Part shown: one piece after another, positions 19,034-28,271 of the stretch
How positions within the stretch are numbered: position 1 is the stretch's first letter
Layout of the letters: every line of letters starts with the position of its first letter
Assembly (NCBI GenBank): GCA_945870225.1
Contig: CAMBRF010000002.1
Location: 112,928-176,927, forward strand
DNA from: PVC group bacterium
GTDB taxonomy: Bacteria; Verrucomicrobiota; Kiritimatiellia; CAIKKV01; CAITUY01
Direction of reading: 5' to 3'
Length of the DNA: 64,000 nt
Made by a program: the position numbers and the translations under genes
The notes under the pieces: model-generated
What the model saw: the letters and a program-made list of their open reading frames with translations, nothing else
The model's database searches: none
What the model was told of the DNA's origin: nothing

Positions 19034-20247
19034 AATCGACCGCCGCCTTGCTTCTCAGCCTTTTTCTCGCCGTGCCCTGGGCGGGAGCCACCGATTTTCT
19101 TTCCAGGGGGCATTACAAACTCGCCCCGGACCAGAGCCTCACCAATGAACTCTGGATGAAGGCCCAGACCATCTCGATGGCAGGCACCGCCCAGGACGAC
19201 CTGTTTTTGCTGACCGAAGGCAGTACCGCCCTGACTACGAATGGAATCCCCTCCCTGCTCCTGACCGGCGCGATGCAGGCCGATGTCTGGGCGGCGGGTG
19301 AAAGCATCCTGATCTCCGGAACGGTTGCCCGACATGCCCGGCTGATTGGATTCAACAGCGTCAGCGTCAATGGGGCGGTGAACCGGAATCTGATCGCGAT
19401 CGGCAGCACCGTGGCGGTCGGCGAGAAGGCGGAAATATCAGGGAACGCCCTGTTGGCCGGACGGGACGTCCTGGTCAATGGAAGGATTCACGGCAAGACC
19501 CGCATTTACGGCACCCAGGTGACCGTGTCCGGGCAGTTCGATGGCGACCTTACGATTACGGCCGCTGACATCACCGTCAGGCCGGGCACGCACATTTCCG
19601 GGAATCTCAACTACCTGATGGATAAGGATTTGATTCTCGATTCCAAGGTGGTGATCGATGGCAAGTTGATCAAGATCACACCCTTGCCGGCTGACCACCC
19701 TGCCCCGCTCTCATGGAAGAGCCTGTTACCGGGCGTCCTGTGGCAGGCGGGCCTGTTTTTCGGCGCACTCCTGGTCGGGATGACGTTTGTCAGTTTCTTT
19801 CCGGGCGTAACGGCGATCAGCACGCTCAAACTCTCGGAGTCCTTCTGGCGCTGTACGCTGCTCGGGTTTGTCGCCTTCTGTCTCATTCCCATGGCGGCGT
19901 TCTTTCTTGTTTTCACGCTCGTCGGTCTGCCGCTCTCCATCATCCTGATCCTGCTGTATCTGGTTGCGCTTTACATCGGCAAGATCATCGCGGCCATCTA
20001 TCTGGGACAAATCCTCCTGCGTGGCAGGAATTCGGCCCCCCTGGGACCGATCTTACCCCAGCTCCTCCTTGGACTTCTGATTCTCTATTTCGGCGCGGCT
20101 TTGCCGTTCCCTGTTGACATTCTCCTCTGGTTCGCGTTTACGTTAGTGGGCTTCGGGGGACTGGTGAGCGCCATCCTTGACCGAAGAGTGCCGGTGATGG
20201 TGGTGGGTTCACCCAACCCGGGGGGCGACCCTCCGCCCTTGCCGTAA
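19030..20247 (+). CDS. membrane protein with bactofilin-like polymer-forming domain
   Basis: A 405-residue protein. ATG at 19030 overlaps the stop of the nfeD gene and opens a signal peptide (TAALLLSLFLAVPWAGA). Residues about 60-210 are built from short hydrophobic strands with Gly/Asn/Val turns (ISGTVARHARLIGF, VNRNLIAIGSTVAV, ISGNALLAGRDVLV), the right-handed beta-helix pattern of bactofilin or polymer-forming cytoskeletal proteins. The C-terminal half has four strong membrane helices (about 235-390). Bactofilins are normally small and soluble, so an exported beta-helix joined to a polytopic membrane domain is a variant. Neighbours NfeD and FloA suggest a role in envelope scaffolding. Confidence 0.75.
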   Translation: MKSTAALLLSLFLAVPWAGATDFLSRGHYKLAPDQSLTNELWMKAQTISMAGTAQDDLFLLTEGSTALTTNGIPSLLLTGAMQADVWAAGESILISGTVARHARLIGFNSVSVNGAVNRNLIAIGSTVAVGEKAEISGNALLAGRDVLVNGRIHGKTRIYGTQVTVSGQFDGDLTITAADITVRPGTHISGNLNYLMDKDLILDSKVVIDGKLIKITPLPADHPAPLSWKSLLPGVLWQAGLFFGALLVGMTFVSFFPGVTAISTLKLSESFWRCTLLGFVAFCLIPMAAFFLVFTLVGLPLSIILILLYLVALYIGKIIAAIYLGQILLRGRNSAPLGPILPQLLLGLLILYFGAALPFPVDILLWFAFTLVGFGGLVSAILDRRVPVMVVGSPNPGGDPPPLP

Positions 20248-20296
20248 CAGGTGTTTGTGTGGTGTGTTGATCGAATGTTGAGAAAGGAAAGAACGT

Positions 20297-21328
20297 ATGC
20301 CTTACATTGGAATTATTGTCGTCCTGATCGCGATTGTGGCCTTCATCCTTTTGGGAATATTCTTCTACTTCCTTAAGGTATGGGTACGTGCCCTGATGTC
20401 CGGCGCCAGTGTCTCGGTCTCCTCGCTGGTAGGAATGAAACTTCGCAATGTGCCCCCCCTCCTCATCGTTGATGCCCGGATCCGCCTGATCAAGGCGGGG
20501 CTCAGTCTCTCAACGGACATGCTGGAGGCCCACTACCTCGCGGGCGGAGACGTCATCAACGTGGTGAACGGTCTGATCGCCGCAGACAAGGCGAGCATTG
20601 AACTCGACTTCAAAAAGGCGGCGGCCATCAATCTCGCCGGTCGCGACCTGTATGAAGCCGTGCGGACCAGTGTCATCCCCAAGGTCATCGACTGCCCGGA
20701 TCCCCAGAAGAGCCAGTCAACCATGCTGGACGCCGTGGCCAAGGACGGCATCCGGTTGCTGGTCAAGGCGCGGGTAACCGTGCGGACCAATCTCGAGCAA
20801 CTCGTGGGCGGCGCCGGTGAGGAGACCATCATCGCCCGCGTGGGCCAGGGCATCGTCAGCGCCATCGGCTCCTCCGCCACCTACAAGGATGTCCTTGAAA
20901 ATCCGGATCAGATCAGCCGGCGCGTTCTGGAAAGCGGACTGGACTCCCAGACCGCGTTCGAGATTGTCTCCATCGACATCGCCGATATCAGCGTCGCCGG
21001 AACCGGCACCAAGGATGTCGCCAACGTGGGTGCCATGCTCGAGACCGAACGGGCCGAGGCCGACAAGAAATTGCGCCAGGCGGAAGCCGAAGGCCGTCGC
21101 GCCATGGCCGTCGCCAAGGAACAGGAAATGCGGGCTCTCGTGCAGGAGATGCAGGCGCGCGTGGTGGAAGCCCAGGCGGAAGTCCCGAAAGCCATGGCGG
21201 ATGCATTCCGCAAGGGCAATCTCGGAGTCATGGATTTCTACAAGATGCAGAATATCCAGGCCGATACGGATATGCGCCGCACCATTTCCGGCGAAGGTCA
21301 CGAAGGCTCAAAGAATCAGCAGGGATAA
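20297..21328 (+). CDS. floA: flotillin-like SPFH protein FloA
   Basis: A 343-residue protein of the expected FloA (UPF0365) length. It begins with a membrane hairpin ([20 protein letters not shown]), continues with an SPFH domain (for example [20 protein letters not shown] and [16 protein letters not shown]) and ends in an Ala/Glu-rich coiled coil ([20 protein letters not shown]). FloA forms membrane microdomains with NfeD partners. A clear GGAAAG ribosome-binding site lies before the ATG. The gene follows two nfeD genes and the bactofilin-like gene on the same strand. Confidence 0.95.
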   Translation: MPYIGIIVVLIAIVAFILLGIFFYFLKVWVRALMSGASVSVSSLVGMKLRNVPPLLIVDARIRLIKAGLSLSTDMLEAHYLAGGDVINVVNGLIAADKASIELDFKKAAAINLAGRDLYEAVRTSVIPKVIDCPDPQKSQSTMLDAVAKDGIRLLVKARVTVRTNLEQLVGGAGEETIIARVGQGIVSAIGSSATYKDVLENPDQISRRVLESGLDSQTAFEIVSIDIADISVAGTGTKDVANVGAMLETERAEADKKLRQAEAEGRRAMAVAKEQEMRALVQEMQARVVEAQAEVPKAMADAFRKGNLGVMDFYKMQNIQADTDMRRTISGEGHEGSKNQQG

Positions 21329-21394
21329 CCCGATGAACCACTCCTCCTCCGCCACCCGGCGGAGATCGGGAGTGGGCGTCCCGGAGGCGATGCC

Positions 21395-21940
21395 ATGGGC
21401 ACATTTTCAATAGCCGCGATCGACATGGATATGGTCATCGGGATCATCGCGGTTGTCGGCTGGATCATCGCCCAAGCCCTGAGCAAGAAGGGGAAGTCCG
21501 CACCGCCGCACCCGCCCGCCCCCTCCACGGGGGAACACGGCCAGCCCCTTGGCCCCCAGGATGAGCTCCGGAAGTTTTTCCAGGATCTCGAAAAGGGGCT
21601 GAGCAGCCAGACCGAACACCCCGCGCCCGCCCCGCCACCCCCTCCCGCCCGGGCCCGCCCGCACCCGCGCCCTGCGCGGCACTCGGAGACCCCGCGATCA
21701 CACGGAACAATCCTGCCACCGCCCTCTCCCGTGAGTTTGGCAGAACCGGCCTTGGTGGTTATGCCGGAGGTTTCGATCCCCGCCACGGCAACTGAAAAAG
21801 CACAGCGCTGGACCAATAAGACCCAGCACAAATGGGCGACCGGCTTTACCCGGCCCGATACGTTGCGCCAGATGATCGTGGCGACTGAGGTTCTGGGCGC
21901 ACCCTTAGCGTTGCGCAAGCCCAAATCGATCCCGTTCTGA
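21395..21940 (+). CDS. small membrane-anchored proline-rich protein
   Basis: A 181-residue protein with one N-terminal membrane helix (about residues 11-30, MDMVIGIIAVVGWIIAQAL), a long low-complexity linker rich in Pro, Ala and Arg (about 35-110), and a conserved-looking C-terminal tail PDTLRQMIVATEVLGAPLAL. Tails of the form LRxAIVxxEVLGPPxALR end many anchored hypothetical proteins in PVC bacteria, and I read this as one of them. It follows floA by 66 bases on the same strand, so it may be an accessory of the microdomain cluster. The far C-terminal placement of the only conserved segment suggests a short interaction motif on a flexible tether. Confidence 0.7.
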   Translation: MGTFSIAAIDMDMVIGIIAVVGWIIAQALSKKGKSAPPHPPAPSTGEHGQPLGPQDELRKFFQDLEKGLSSQTEHPAPAPPPPPARARPHPRPARHSETPRSHGTILPPPSPVSLAEPALVVMPEVSIPATATEKAQRWTNKTQHKWATGFTRPDTLRQMIVATEVLGAPLALRKPKSIPF

Positions 21941-21944
21941 CCGG

Positions 21945-23450
21945 TTATTTCACCAGTTTCTTGAACGTCACGTACGCCTCATTCCAGCGCCCGGAGTCCT
22001 GCGGCGTATAGTCTCGAATTGGAAAAGCCTGGCGAATCAGCGTCAAGGCGTCAGGCAGGGACCCGATCACACCCAGCCCCAGGGCCTGCACCATACAATT
22101 CCCCACCGCCGTGGCTTCCTCCGGCCCGGCAATAACAGGCAGGCCGACGGCATTGGCCGTGAACTGGTTGAGCATCACGTTTTTACACCCGCCCCCCACG
22201 ATGTGAACCACCTTGGACGGCTTGCCGGAAACCTTGGAAATCACCTCGTTCACCATGCGGTATTTCAGAGCCAGACTCTCATACACCATGCGCAGGAATG
22301 TCCCGCGCTCGGACGGAACCGTCTGCCCTGTCCGGCGGCAGAAGTCCATCATCGCAACCTGCATGTCCGGGGGATTGTAAAAGGTCGGGTCGTCCGGATC
22401 AACCAGGGCGCTGAACGCCGGAGCCGCCAGCGTCCAGCGATCCATCTCGGCCCAGGGCAGGTCACGCCCATCCGCCTGCTGCCAGACGCGTTTCAATTCC
22501 TGAACCAACCACGTGCCCATGCAATTCTTGAGCAGGCGGACGTTTCCAATGCCGCCCTCATTGCTCAGGTTGGCATCCATCGCCTGACGCGTCGTGATCG
22601 GTTCCGGCACGAGTTTCCCGACCAGCGACCAGGTCCCCGAACTGATGATCAGGGCCTCGTCCGGATTGGCCACCGGCGCCGCCGCATAGGCGCTCGCGGT
22701 ATCATGCCCGCCCACGGCGATCAACTTGGCGGAATTTAAGCCCACCGTGCGGGCCAACTCCGGATACAACTCGCCCACCACCGTGCCGGGCGCGACAATC
22801 TCCGGCATGACGCGCAGGGGGATTTTCAGTTTGCGCAGCACGGTTTCGCTCCAACCGCGCGACTGCGCGTCCATCAACTGAGTCACGCTCGCCCAGGTGG
22901 AGTCCACCTTCCTGACCCCGCCCAGGTAATAATAGAACAGGGAGGGAACGGGCAGATAGAAGGCGCCCGGACTTAACGCCTTTTTCCGATTGAGCATGAA
23001 CCAGTGGAGCTGATTACTGACGTTGAACGGCTGAAAGTGAATGCCGGTGATGGAATACATGCGGCGGGCCTTGATGCGCGCCTTTACCGCATCGATCATC
23101 GTATCCAACCGGTGATCGCGGTAGGCGTACATTTTCCCCATGGCGTCACCGTCCGCGGTCATGAACTGCCCGTCGGCTCCCCAGGTATCGACCCCGATCG
23201 AGTCCAGCGTTTCGGCAACCCCGCGACGGTACTCCCTCAATCCCTTCACAACATTCTGGAACAGCAGGGTATCATCCCAATACGTGCGTTCCGACACCCG
23301 CCCGCTGTGATCCGGCAGAAAAAAAGAGGTGGCCTCATGCGCAAACCGGTGGACTTCCTGGAGCCGGAACCCTCCGTCGCTGAACAATCCGGCGAAACAC
23401 TTGCCGCCCGACGCCCCGAAATCCACCGCCAGAACACGTGCCGTTTTCAT
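21945..23450 (-). CDS. rhaB: rhamnulokinase (FGGY carbohydrate kinase)
   Basis: A 501-residue FGGY-family kinase. The N-terminal phosphate-binding motif is AVDFGASGGKCFAG; further marks are YRDHRLD, GGHDTASAYAA, SSGTWSLVGKL and the adenosine-motif region HIVGGGCKNVMLNQ. The order and wording fit RhaB, which phosphorylates L-rhamnulose to L-rhamnulose 1-phosphate. Two further sugar-related genes follow upstream on the same strand, but no rhaA isomerase or rhaD aldolase is seen, so the substrate could also be another deoxy-sugar. It is the last gene of a probable three-gene operon and ends five bases from the convergent small membrane protein gene. Confidence 0.9.
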   Translation of the reverse strand: MKTARVLAVDFGASGGKCFAGLFSDGGFRLQEVHRFAHEATSFFLPDHSGRVSERTYWDDTLLFQNVVKGLREYRRGVAETLDSIGVDTWGADGQFMTADGDAMGKMYAYRDHRLDTMIDAVKARIKARRMYSITGIHFQPFNVSNQLHWFMLNRKKALSPGAFYLPVPSLFYYYLGGVRKVDSTWASVTQLMDAQSRGWSETVLRKLKIPLRVMPEIVAPGTVVGELYPELARTVGLNSAKLIAVGGHDTASAYAAAPVANPDEALIISSGTWSLVGKLVPEPITTRQAMDANLSNEGGIGNVRLLKNCMGTWLVQELKRVWQQADGRDLPWAEMDRWTLAAPAFSALVDPDDPTFYNPPDMQVAMMDFCRRTGQTVPSERGTFLRMVYESLALKYRMVNEVISKVSGKPSKVVHIVGGGCKNVMLNQFTANAVGLPVIAGPEEATAVGNCMVQALGLGVIGSLPDALTLIRQAFPIRDYTPQDSGRWNEAYVTFKKLVK

Positions 23451-23474
23451 GATGATCTCCCGCCGCGCCCGATC

Positions 23475-24263
23475 CTACCGCATCTCCTGTCCACCCGTGA
23501 CATTAATGGCCTGCCCCGTCATATAAGACGACTGGTCCGATGCCAGAAATACGACCACATTGCACACGTCCTCGTATTCACATGGGCGCCGCATCGGCAC
23601 CTGATCGATGTATTTTTTACGGACGGCCGCCTCCGTGATCCCCTGGTTGGCGGCATACTGTTTAAATAGACTTTCGGTCCACAACGGCGAATTCAGAAGG
23701 TTCCCGGGGCAGATGGCATTGACCCGCACACCCTTTTCCGCCATCTCAAGGGCGGCGCTTTGCACCAGGCCGATGGCACCGAACTTGGAGGCGGCATAAG
23801 CCGAATTTTTAAAGGATCCCTTTTTGCCCGACTTGGAATTGATCTGGACAAAGGACCCGCCGGATGACTCCATGACCTTCAGGGCATGTTTCATGCAAAT
23901 CATCTGGCCGACCATGTTAACCTCGAGCACTTTTCGCCACTTGTTCACATCAAACTCGGTAATGGCGCCTGCAATCAGAATGCCGGCATTCGCAACGAAG
24001 ACATCGAGTCCTCCCATCCGTGTGACAGCTTGGGCCACCACGCCCTCGACATCGGGTTCGCTGGTGACATCGCACCGCATGCCAAAAACCCGGTCGGCTC
24101 CGTATTGTTTCGCGAGAGTCTGAGCCGCCGCCTGTGTCGACGCCTCCTGCAGATCTGCCAATATAACCCGGCAGCCCTCCTTGAGAAGCCTTTCCGCTAT
24201 GGCCAAGCCCAACCCTTGCGCCGCCCCGGTCACCACCGCCCGTTTATCTTGAAGACTCATCAT
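23475..24263 (-). CDS. short-chain dehydrogenase, sorbitol-6-phosphate dehydrogenase-like
   Basis: A 262-residue NAD(P)-dependent short-chain dehydrogenase. Visible marks are the cofactor motif TGAAQGLGLA, NAG (VANAGIL), the active-site YAASK preceded by a serine (INSKSG), and the C-terminal stretch YIDQVPMRRPCEYEDV with TGQAINVTGGQEM. The late segments (GNLLNSPLW, QYAANQGI, the YID-VP block and the final TGGQ) follow E. coli SrlD closely, so a sugar-alcohol phosphate or a related ketose is the likely substrate. Two adjacent ATG codons are possible starts; GAGGGA stands just before them. It lies 24 bases before rhaB and 9 bases after the PHP-like gene. Confidence 0.85.
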   Translation of the reverse strand: MMSLQDKRAVVTGAAQGLGLAIAERLLKEGCRVILADLQEASTQAAAQTLAKQYGADRVFGMRCDVTSEPDVEGVVAQAVTRMGGLDVFVANAGILIAGAITEFDVNKWRKVLEVNMVGQMICMKHALKVMESSGGSFVQINSKSGKKGSFKNSAYAASKFGAIGLVQSAALEMAEKGVRVNAICPGNLLNSPLWTESLFKQYAANQGITEAAVRKKYIDQVPMRRPCEYEDVCNVVVFLASDQSSYMTGQAINVTGGQEMR

Positions 24264-24272
24264 TCCCTCTTC

Positions 24273-25628
24273 TTACCATTTACCTGTTTTTACGGCTTTC
24301 CGAATCACATCCAGGGCCTGTGCCGGCCCCTTCACCACAAAGGCCTCCGCCTCGTTCCGGGTCAGGGAAGGAAGTGCACCCACCGCCGCGAAGAATGCGT
24401 TTTTCGCCCGGATATCCACCCCGAATTCCTTCGTCGCCGGCCCGCCCACATAGGAAAAGCCCGCGTATCGAGACAGGATCCCGTGCCCCACCATGATCTG
24501 CGCGCCTTGAATGAATAGGGCGCGATGCGGTTTGAGGGCCTCCCCGGTCAGGTCGTCCACAAAGGGCAGGCCATCCCGATTCATTTCCGTGCCGATATTG
24601 ATAGGCATGGCCAACGCTTCGGCGGCCTCAACATAGTCCTTGAGTTTGGAGATCTTGAGCGCCCTGACCGCCGGATCGATGAAGTTCCAGTTGCGGTCGG
24701 GAATGATGTTCACCGCCGCCACCCCTTTGGCCCTCAAGCAGCCCAGCAGGCCCCCAGGATCGCCCTCTCCAGGGGTGGTGCCGTCCAGCCATGCCGCCAT
24801 GGGGATCGCCTCACATGCCCGCACCCATTGCACGAAATCATCCACCAACGGGAAGGACAGGTCCGTCGGCGGCTCATAACCGATACCGCCTTTTTTTACC
24901 AGTTTCCCCCGGACGCGTTCTTCCAGCGCCGGCTGATTGCCCGCCAGTTTACGCACCTCATCCGGTCCCTTGCCAAACAGGGCCGCCCAGAAGGCGGTCC
25001 AGTCCGCCTCCACAGGGAAGGCCGAGCGGGACTTCATGACATAAGCGCGGACCAAATGCCGCTCCGTGGGACAGCGCCCCGGAGAGAGCGGCACCACATC
25101 CTTCTCGTAGTCAACGGCGGCCAACCCCACGGCGGGATTGATCCGCTGCACCAAGGCCCGGTTGCGTGCGTCCGCCTGGTCGCGCAGGTGCTGCAGGGTG
25201 CGCGCCGTGTTCGACCCGGCCGCAGGCATCCGGACAAAGCCTGCGCCCATGATATAGGTTACGCCGGGTTCACCCGGCGAGTTGATCTCGGCATGGGCAT
25301 ATTCCTTGAGATAGGCGCGGGTCTCGACATGCACCGCCGTCCGCAAACCGACCGTCAGACCGGCTTCGATAAACTCCTCCATGCCGTCCAGCACGTCAAA
25401 ATCGCAAAGTGCTGCCGCGTAGAGGCCGGCCTTTCTGGCTTCCCAGGCAATCCGGCTGGGTGACCATCCCTTCGCGTTATACGAGAAGAAGGAATGGAAG
25501 TGCATGTTGACGTTGACGCCTGTCGGAGGAGGTTCCGGCCTCATCGCCATCAGGGTTTTAAGCGTCGCCTGCCGTTCCGGCAAGGCGAATGAATCGAGTT
25601 TAATTTCCAGGGATTCGTGCGTTTGCAT
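24273..25628 (-). CDS. PHP-like metal-dependent protein with altered motif II
   Basis: A 451-residue soluble protein. Residues 40-80 resemble the start of a PHP phosphoesterase domain: NMHFHSFFSYN gives the first metal-binding HxH (His43, His45), and AALCDFDVLDGMEEF stands where PHP proteins usually have a TDHD motif. The histidine of that second motif is replaced by Phe, so metal binding may differ. Later segments (NIGTEMNRDGLPFVDD, GHGILSRYAGFSY) may supply other ligands. It is the first gene of the operon with an SrlD-like dehydrogenase and rhamnulokinase, so a role in sugar metabolism is likely. Exact activity unknown. Confidence 0.62.
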   Translation of the reverse strand: MQTHESLEIKLDSFALPERQATLKTLMAMRPEPPPTGVNVNMHFHSFFSYNAKGWSPSRIAWEARKAGLYAAALCDFDVLDGMEEFIEAGLTVGLRTAVHVETRAYLKEYAHAEINSPGEPGVTYIMGAGFVRMPAAGSNTARTLQHLRDQADARNRALVQRINPAVGLAAVDYEKDVVPLSPGRCPTERHLVRAYVMKSRSAFPVEADWTAFWAALFGKGPDEVRKLAGNQPALEERVRGKLVKKGGIGYEPPTDLSFPLVDDFVQWVRACEAIPMAAWLDGTTPGEGDPGGLLGCLRAKGVAAVNIIPDRNWNFIDPAVRALKISKLKDYVEAAEALAMPINIGTEMNRDGLPFVDDLTGEALKPHRALFIQGAQIMVGHGILSRYAGFSYVGGPATKEFGVDIRAKNAFFAAVGALPSLTRNEAEAFVVKGPAQALDVIRKAVKTGKW

Positions 25629-25679
25629 GCGCGGAAGTATGCCACTCAGGAAATGGTTGTCACGCCCGAATAATCGACA

Positions 25680-26684
25680 TCAGGAATCCCGCACAGGCGG
25701 AAGACGCAGCTCACGCACCCGACTCAGGTAAGTGAGGATCCCGCGCGCCATTCCCTCTGCCAGCTGGTCGCGATAGTCAGGATCGGCAATCCGTGCCGCT
25801 TCCCGGGAATTGGAGAGGAACCCGCACTCAATCAGCGCGGCGGGACAGCGCGCGTTGCGGATGACATAAAAACGGGCCCGTCGAATGCCACGATCTTCGG
25901 AACGACTGTGGGCCAGCAAGCCCTTCTGGAGATAGTGGGCCAGCACAGCGTTGGCCCCGTCAAACCGATTGCCGGGACAAGACGTCACACGCGCCGAGGA
26001 CCGGGGGCGTTCATCCTCAGCCGTGATGGGACAGCCAGCCGCCGGAATGATGAATGTTTCGATCCCGGAAATCGACGGGTTGCGGGTCGCATTGAAATGA
26101 ATGCTGACGAACACATCCCCCCCGAGCTTGCTCCCCCGCCAGCAACGCTCTTCCAGGGAGACAAACGTGTCCCGGTCACGCGTCAACCAAACCGTCACCT
26201 GACACGCCCGGAGTTTGGCGCGTACGCGTTTGGCAATATCCAGTGTAAACGCCTTTTCCTGATGTTGCGCAACACCCTGGGTGCCCGGATCGTTTCCACC
26301 GTGCCCGGCATCGAGCACGACGGTTCCGCTGCCAACCGACTTGAGCGCACGGCCCGGAAAACACAAGGCCCCCAGCGTATCGGCGGCATCAACCGGCGCA
26401 ATCAGCCAGGCGCCGGTGGTTTTTTCCACTGACCGATTCAGGTACAGGGTCAACCCGTTGAATGTCACCCGCCGGCTCCCGGCCTCAAAGACCACGGTGG
26501 CCGTGCGGCTGCGGAAAACGATGTTGCGCCCGTATTCGCTGGGGGGGCCGATAAAGCCGTAGGCCGCCATAAGATCGTTGAGCGATAACCCCCGGAACGA
26601 CACGGCGGAGGCGGGAGCAACCGGAAGGAGGCAGAGGATCACATACATCCCAAGCCAGCATCGTCCCCTGATAATCCTCCTCAT
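25680..26684 (-). CDS. N-acetylmuramoyl-L-alanine amidase (Amidase_3)
   Basis: I start at the ATG at 26684 because it opens a signal peptide (GMYVILCLLPVAPASA); upstream in-frame starts give an unlikely cytosolic extension. The mature 334-residue precursor has an N-terminal domain resembling AMIN/copper-amine-oxidase-like domains (about residues 27-110) and a catalytic Amidase_3 domain (about 125-330) with the zinc ligands in VLDAGHGGNDPG (His), a downstream glutamate, SIHFNATRNP (His) and the catalytic Glu in ALIECGFLSN. It cleaves the bond between muramic acid and the stem peptide in the periplasm. It is divergent from the TPR gene at 26837. Confidence 0.92.
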   Translation of the reverse strand: MRRIIRGRCWLGMYVILCLLPVAPASAVSFRGLSLNDLMAAYGFIGPPSEYGRNIVFRSRTATVVFEAGSRRVTFNGLTLYLNRSVEKTTGAWLIAPVDAADTLGALCFPGRALKSVGSGTVVLDAGHGGNDPGTQGVAQHQEKAFTLDIAKRVRAKLRACQVTVWLTRDRDTFVSLEERCWRGSKLGGDVFVSIHFNATRNPSISGIETFIIPAAGCPITAEDERPRSSARVTSCPGNRFDGANAVLAHYLQKGLLAHSRSEDRGIRRARFYVIRNARCPAALIECGFLSNSREAARIADPDYRDQLAEGMARGILTYLSRVRELRLPPVRDS

Positions 26685-26836
26685 AACTCTCAATCCCTTC
26701 GCGTTTCCATCCCGCCGTTCCCCGCCCCGAAATACCGGTTTTTTCTGGCGGTACGCGGGGCACTTTGATATACGGGACAAGAGAATGTCAAGTGACGAAG
26801 CTTCTTAGCGCACGGTGTGTGCAAAAGGATAAGACC

Positions 26837-28234
26837 ATGCCCGAAGTGACACTGGAACAAGTTCCCCCGAAAGTGAGGGATATGTTTAATCGCGGCTTCG
26901 TGGCGATGGAGCGCGATAATCTGGGCTACGCGATCGACATGTTCTCGGCCTGTATCCAATTCGAGCCCTCTTTCCACCGGGCTCGCAAATTTCTCCGCGC
27001 CGCGGAAATCAAGCAATTCAAAGCCCAGAAAGCCAGCCCCCTGACCCTGGCCATCTCCCTCGTGACCAGCCTGCCAGTGTACCTGACCGCCACGGCCATG
27101 TTGCAATCGGGAAAACCGGCGCAGGCTCTGCCGGCCATTGAGAAACTGCTCCTTAAGGCCCCCCTCAATCTGTCGTATATCAGGATGCTCGACGCCGCCG
27201 CCGAGGCCACCGGAGAATACGAGATCGCCATTCAAACACTGGATATGGCCCGGGAACATTATCCTCTGGATACGTTCATTCTCAGCCGGCTCGGCCACCT
27301 TTACATGGAAACCGACCAGCCCCGGCTGGGACGTGAGTGTTTCGAGACGCTCTGCTCCCTGAAACCCAACGATTCCGCCGCCCTGAAGTCCCTCAAGGAT
27401 GCCATGGCCATCGACAGCATGACCAAGGACGGCTGGGCCGAGGCTCATGCCTCCGGCAGCTCGTTCCGTAAAATGATCCGGAACGAAAAGGAAGCGGAGA
27501 TCCTGGAGAAAGAAGCCAAAGCCGTCAAAGGGCAGAACGATATCGACGCCCTCATTGCCGAAAACAAGGCACGGATTAAACGGGAACCCGGGAACATCAA
27601 CTACCGCCGGGCTCTGGCCTCGCTCTGCGCCAGTAACGGGATGTATGAGGAAGCCATTTCCACGCTTCAGGAAGCTCAGACCATATCCGGCGGACGCGAC
27701 CCCCAGATTGACCAGGCGTTGACCACCATCCGACTGCAGGCGTTCGACATTGAAATTAAAAAACTGAATGCCAAGGGCCTGTCGGCGGCCGCCGAGGCCA
27801 AGCAGCAGGAACGAGCCTTGTTCGTCTTTAATGACATCCAGGATCGTGTCGCCCGTTACCCGACCGATCTGGGGCTCAAGTATGAGTACGGGGTCCTCCT
27901 TTTCCAGCAGGACCGCATCAATGAGGCCATTCAGCAGTTCCAGGCCGCCCAGCGCAATGCCCAACGCCGCGTCAGTTCCCTCTTCTATATCGGCCTGTGC
28001 TTCAAGGCAAAGCAGCAGTACGACATGGCTGCGGAGCAACTGGAGCGGGCCGTCGCCGAACTGCCGGTGATGGATGACCAGAAGAAAACAGCGCTGTATG
28101 AGTTGGGCCTCATTCTGGAACTTGTCGACAAAAAGCCCGAAGCCATTGACTGCTTCAAGCAGATCTATCAGATCGACATCGGGTATCGCGACGTGGCCAC
28201 ACGGGTGGAGCGCGGGTACAAGCCCGCCAGCTGA
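26837..28234 (+). CDS. cytoplasmic TPR protein
   Basis: A 465-residue protein; ATG at 26837 follows AAGGAT at a good distance, and longer in-frame extensions lack support. There is no clear signal peptide. TPR-type helical pairs run through most of the length: VAMERDNLGYAIDMFSACIQ, AGKPAQAL-type repeats near residue 100, GLKYEYGVLLFQQDRINEAI and ALYELGLILELVDKKPEAID near the C-terminus. The middle (about 195-250) is charged and coiled-coil-like. No catalytic motif is visible. It is divergent from the amidase gene and followed after 37 bases by a glycoside hydrolase, with which no functional link is obvious. Confidence 0.8.
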   Translation: MPEVTLEQVPPKVRDMFNRGFVAMERDNLGYAIDMFSACIQFEPSFHRARKFLRAAEIKQFKAQKASPLTLAISLVTSLPVYLTATAMLQSGKPAQALPAIEKLLLKAPLNLSYIRMLDAAAEATGEYEIAIQTLDMAREHYPLDTFILSRLGHLYMETDQPRLGRECFETLCSLKPNDSAALKSLKDAMAIDSMTKDGWAEAHASGSSFRKMIRNEKEAEILEKEAKAVKGQNDIDALIAENKARIKREPGNINYRRALASLCASNGMYEEAISTLQEAQTISGGRDPQIDQALTTIRLQAFDIEIKKLNAKGLSAAAEAKQQERALFVFNDIQDRVARYPTDLGLKYEYGVLLFQQDRINEAIQQFQAAQRNAQRRVSSLFYIGLCFKAKQQYDMAAEQLERAVAELPVMDDQKKTALYELGLILELVDKKPEAIDCFKQIYQIDIGYRDVATRVERGYKPAS

Positions 28235-28271
28235 GGACTCAGCCCGGACCCGGACCTCTAAGGGATAGACC

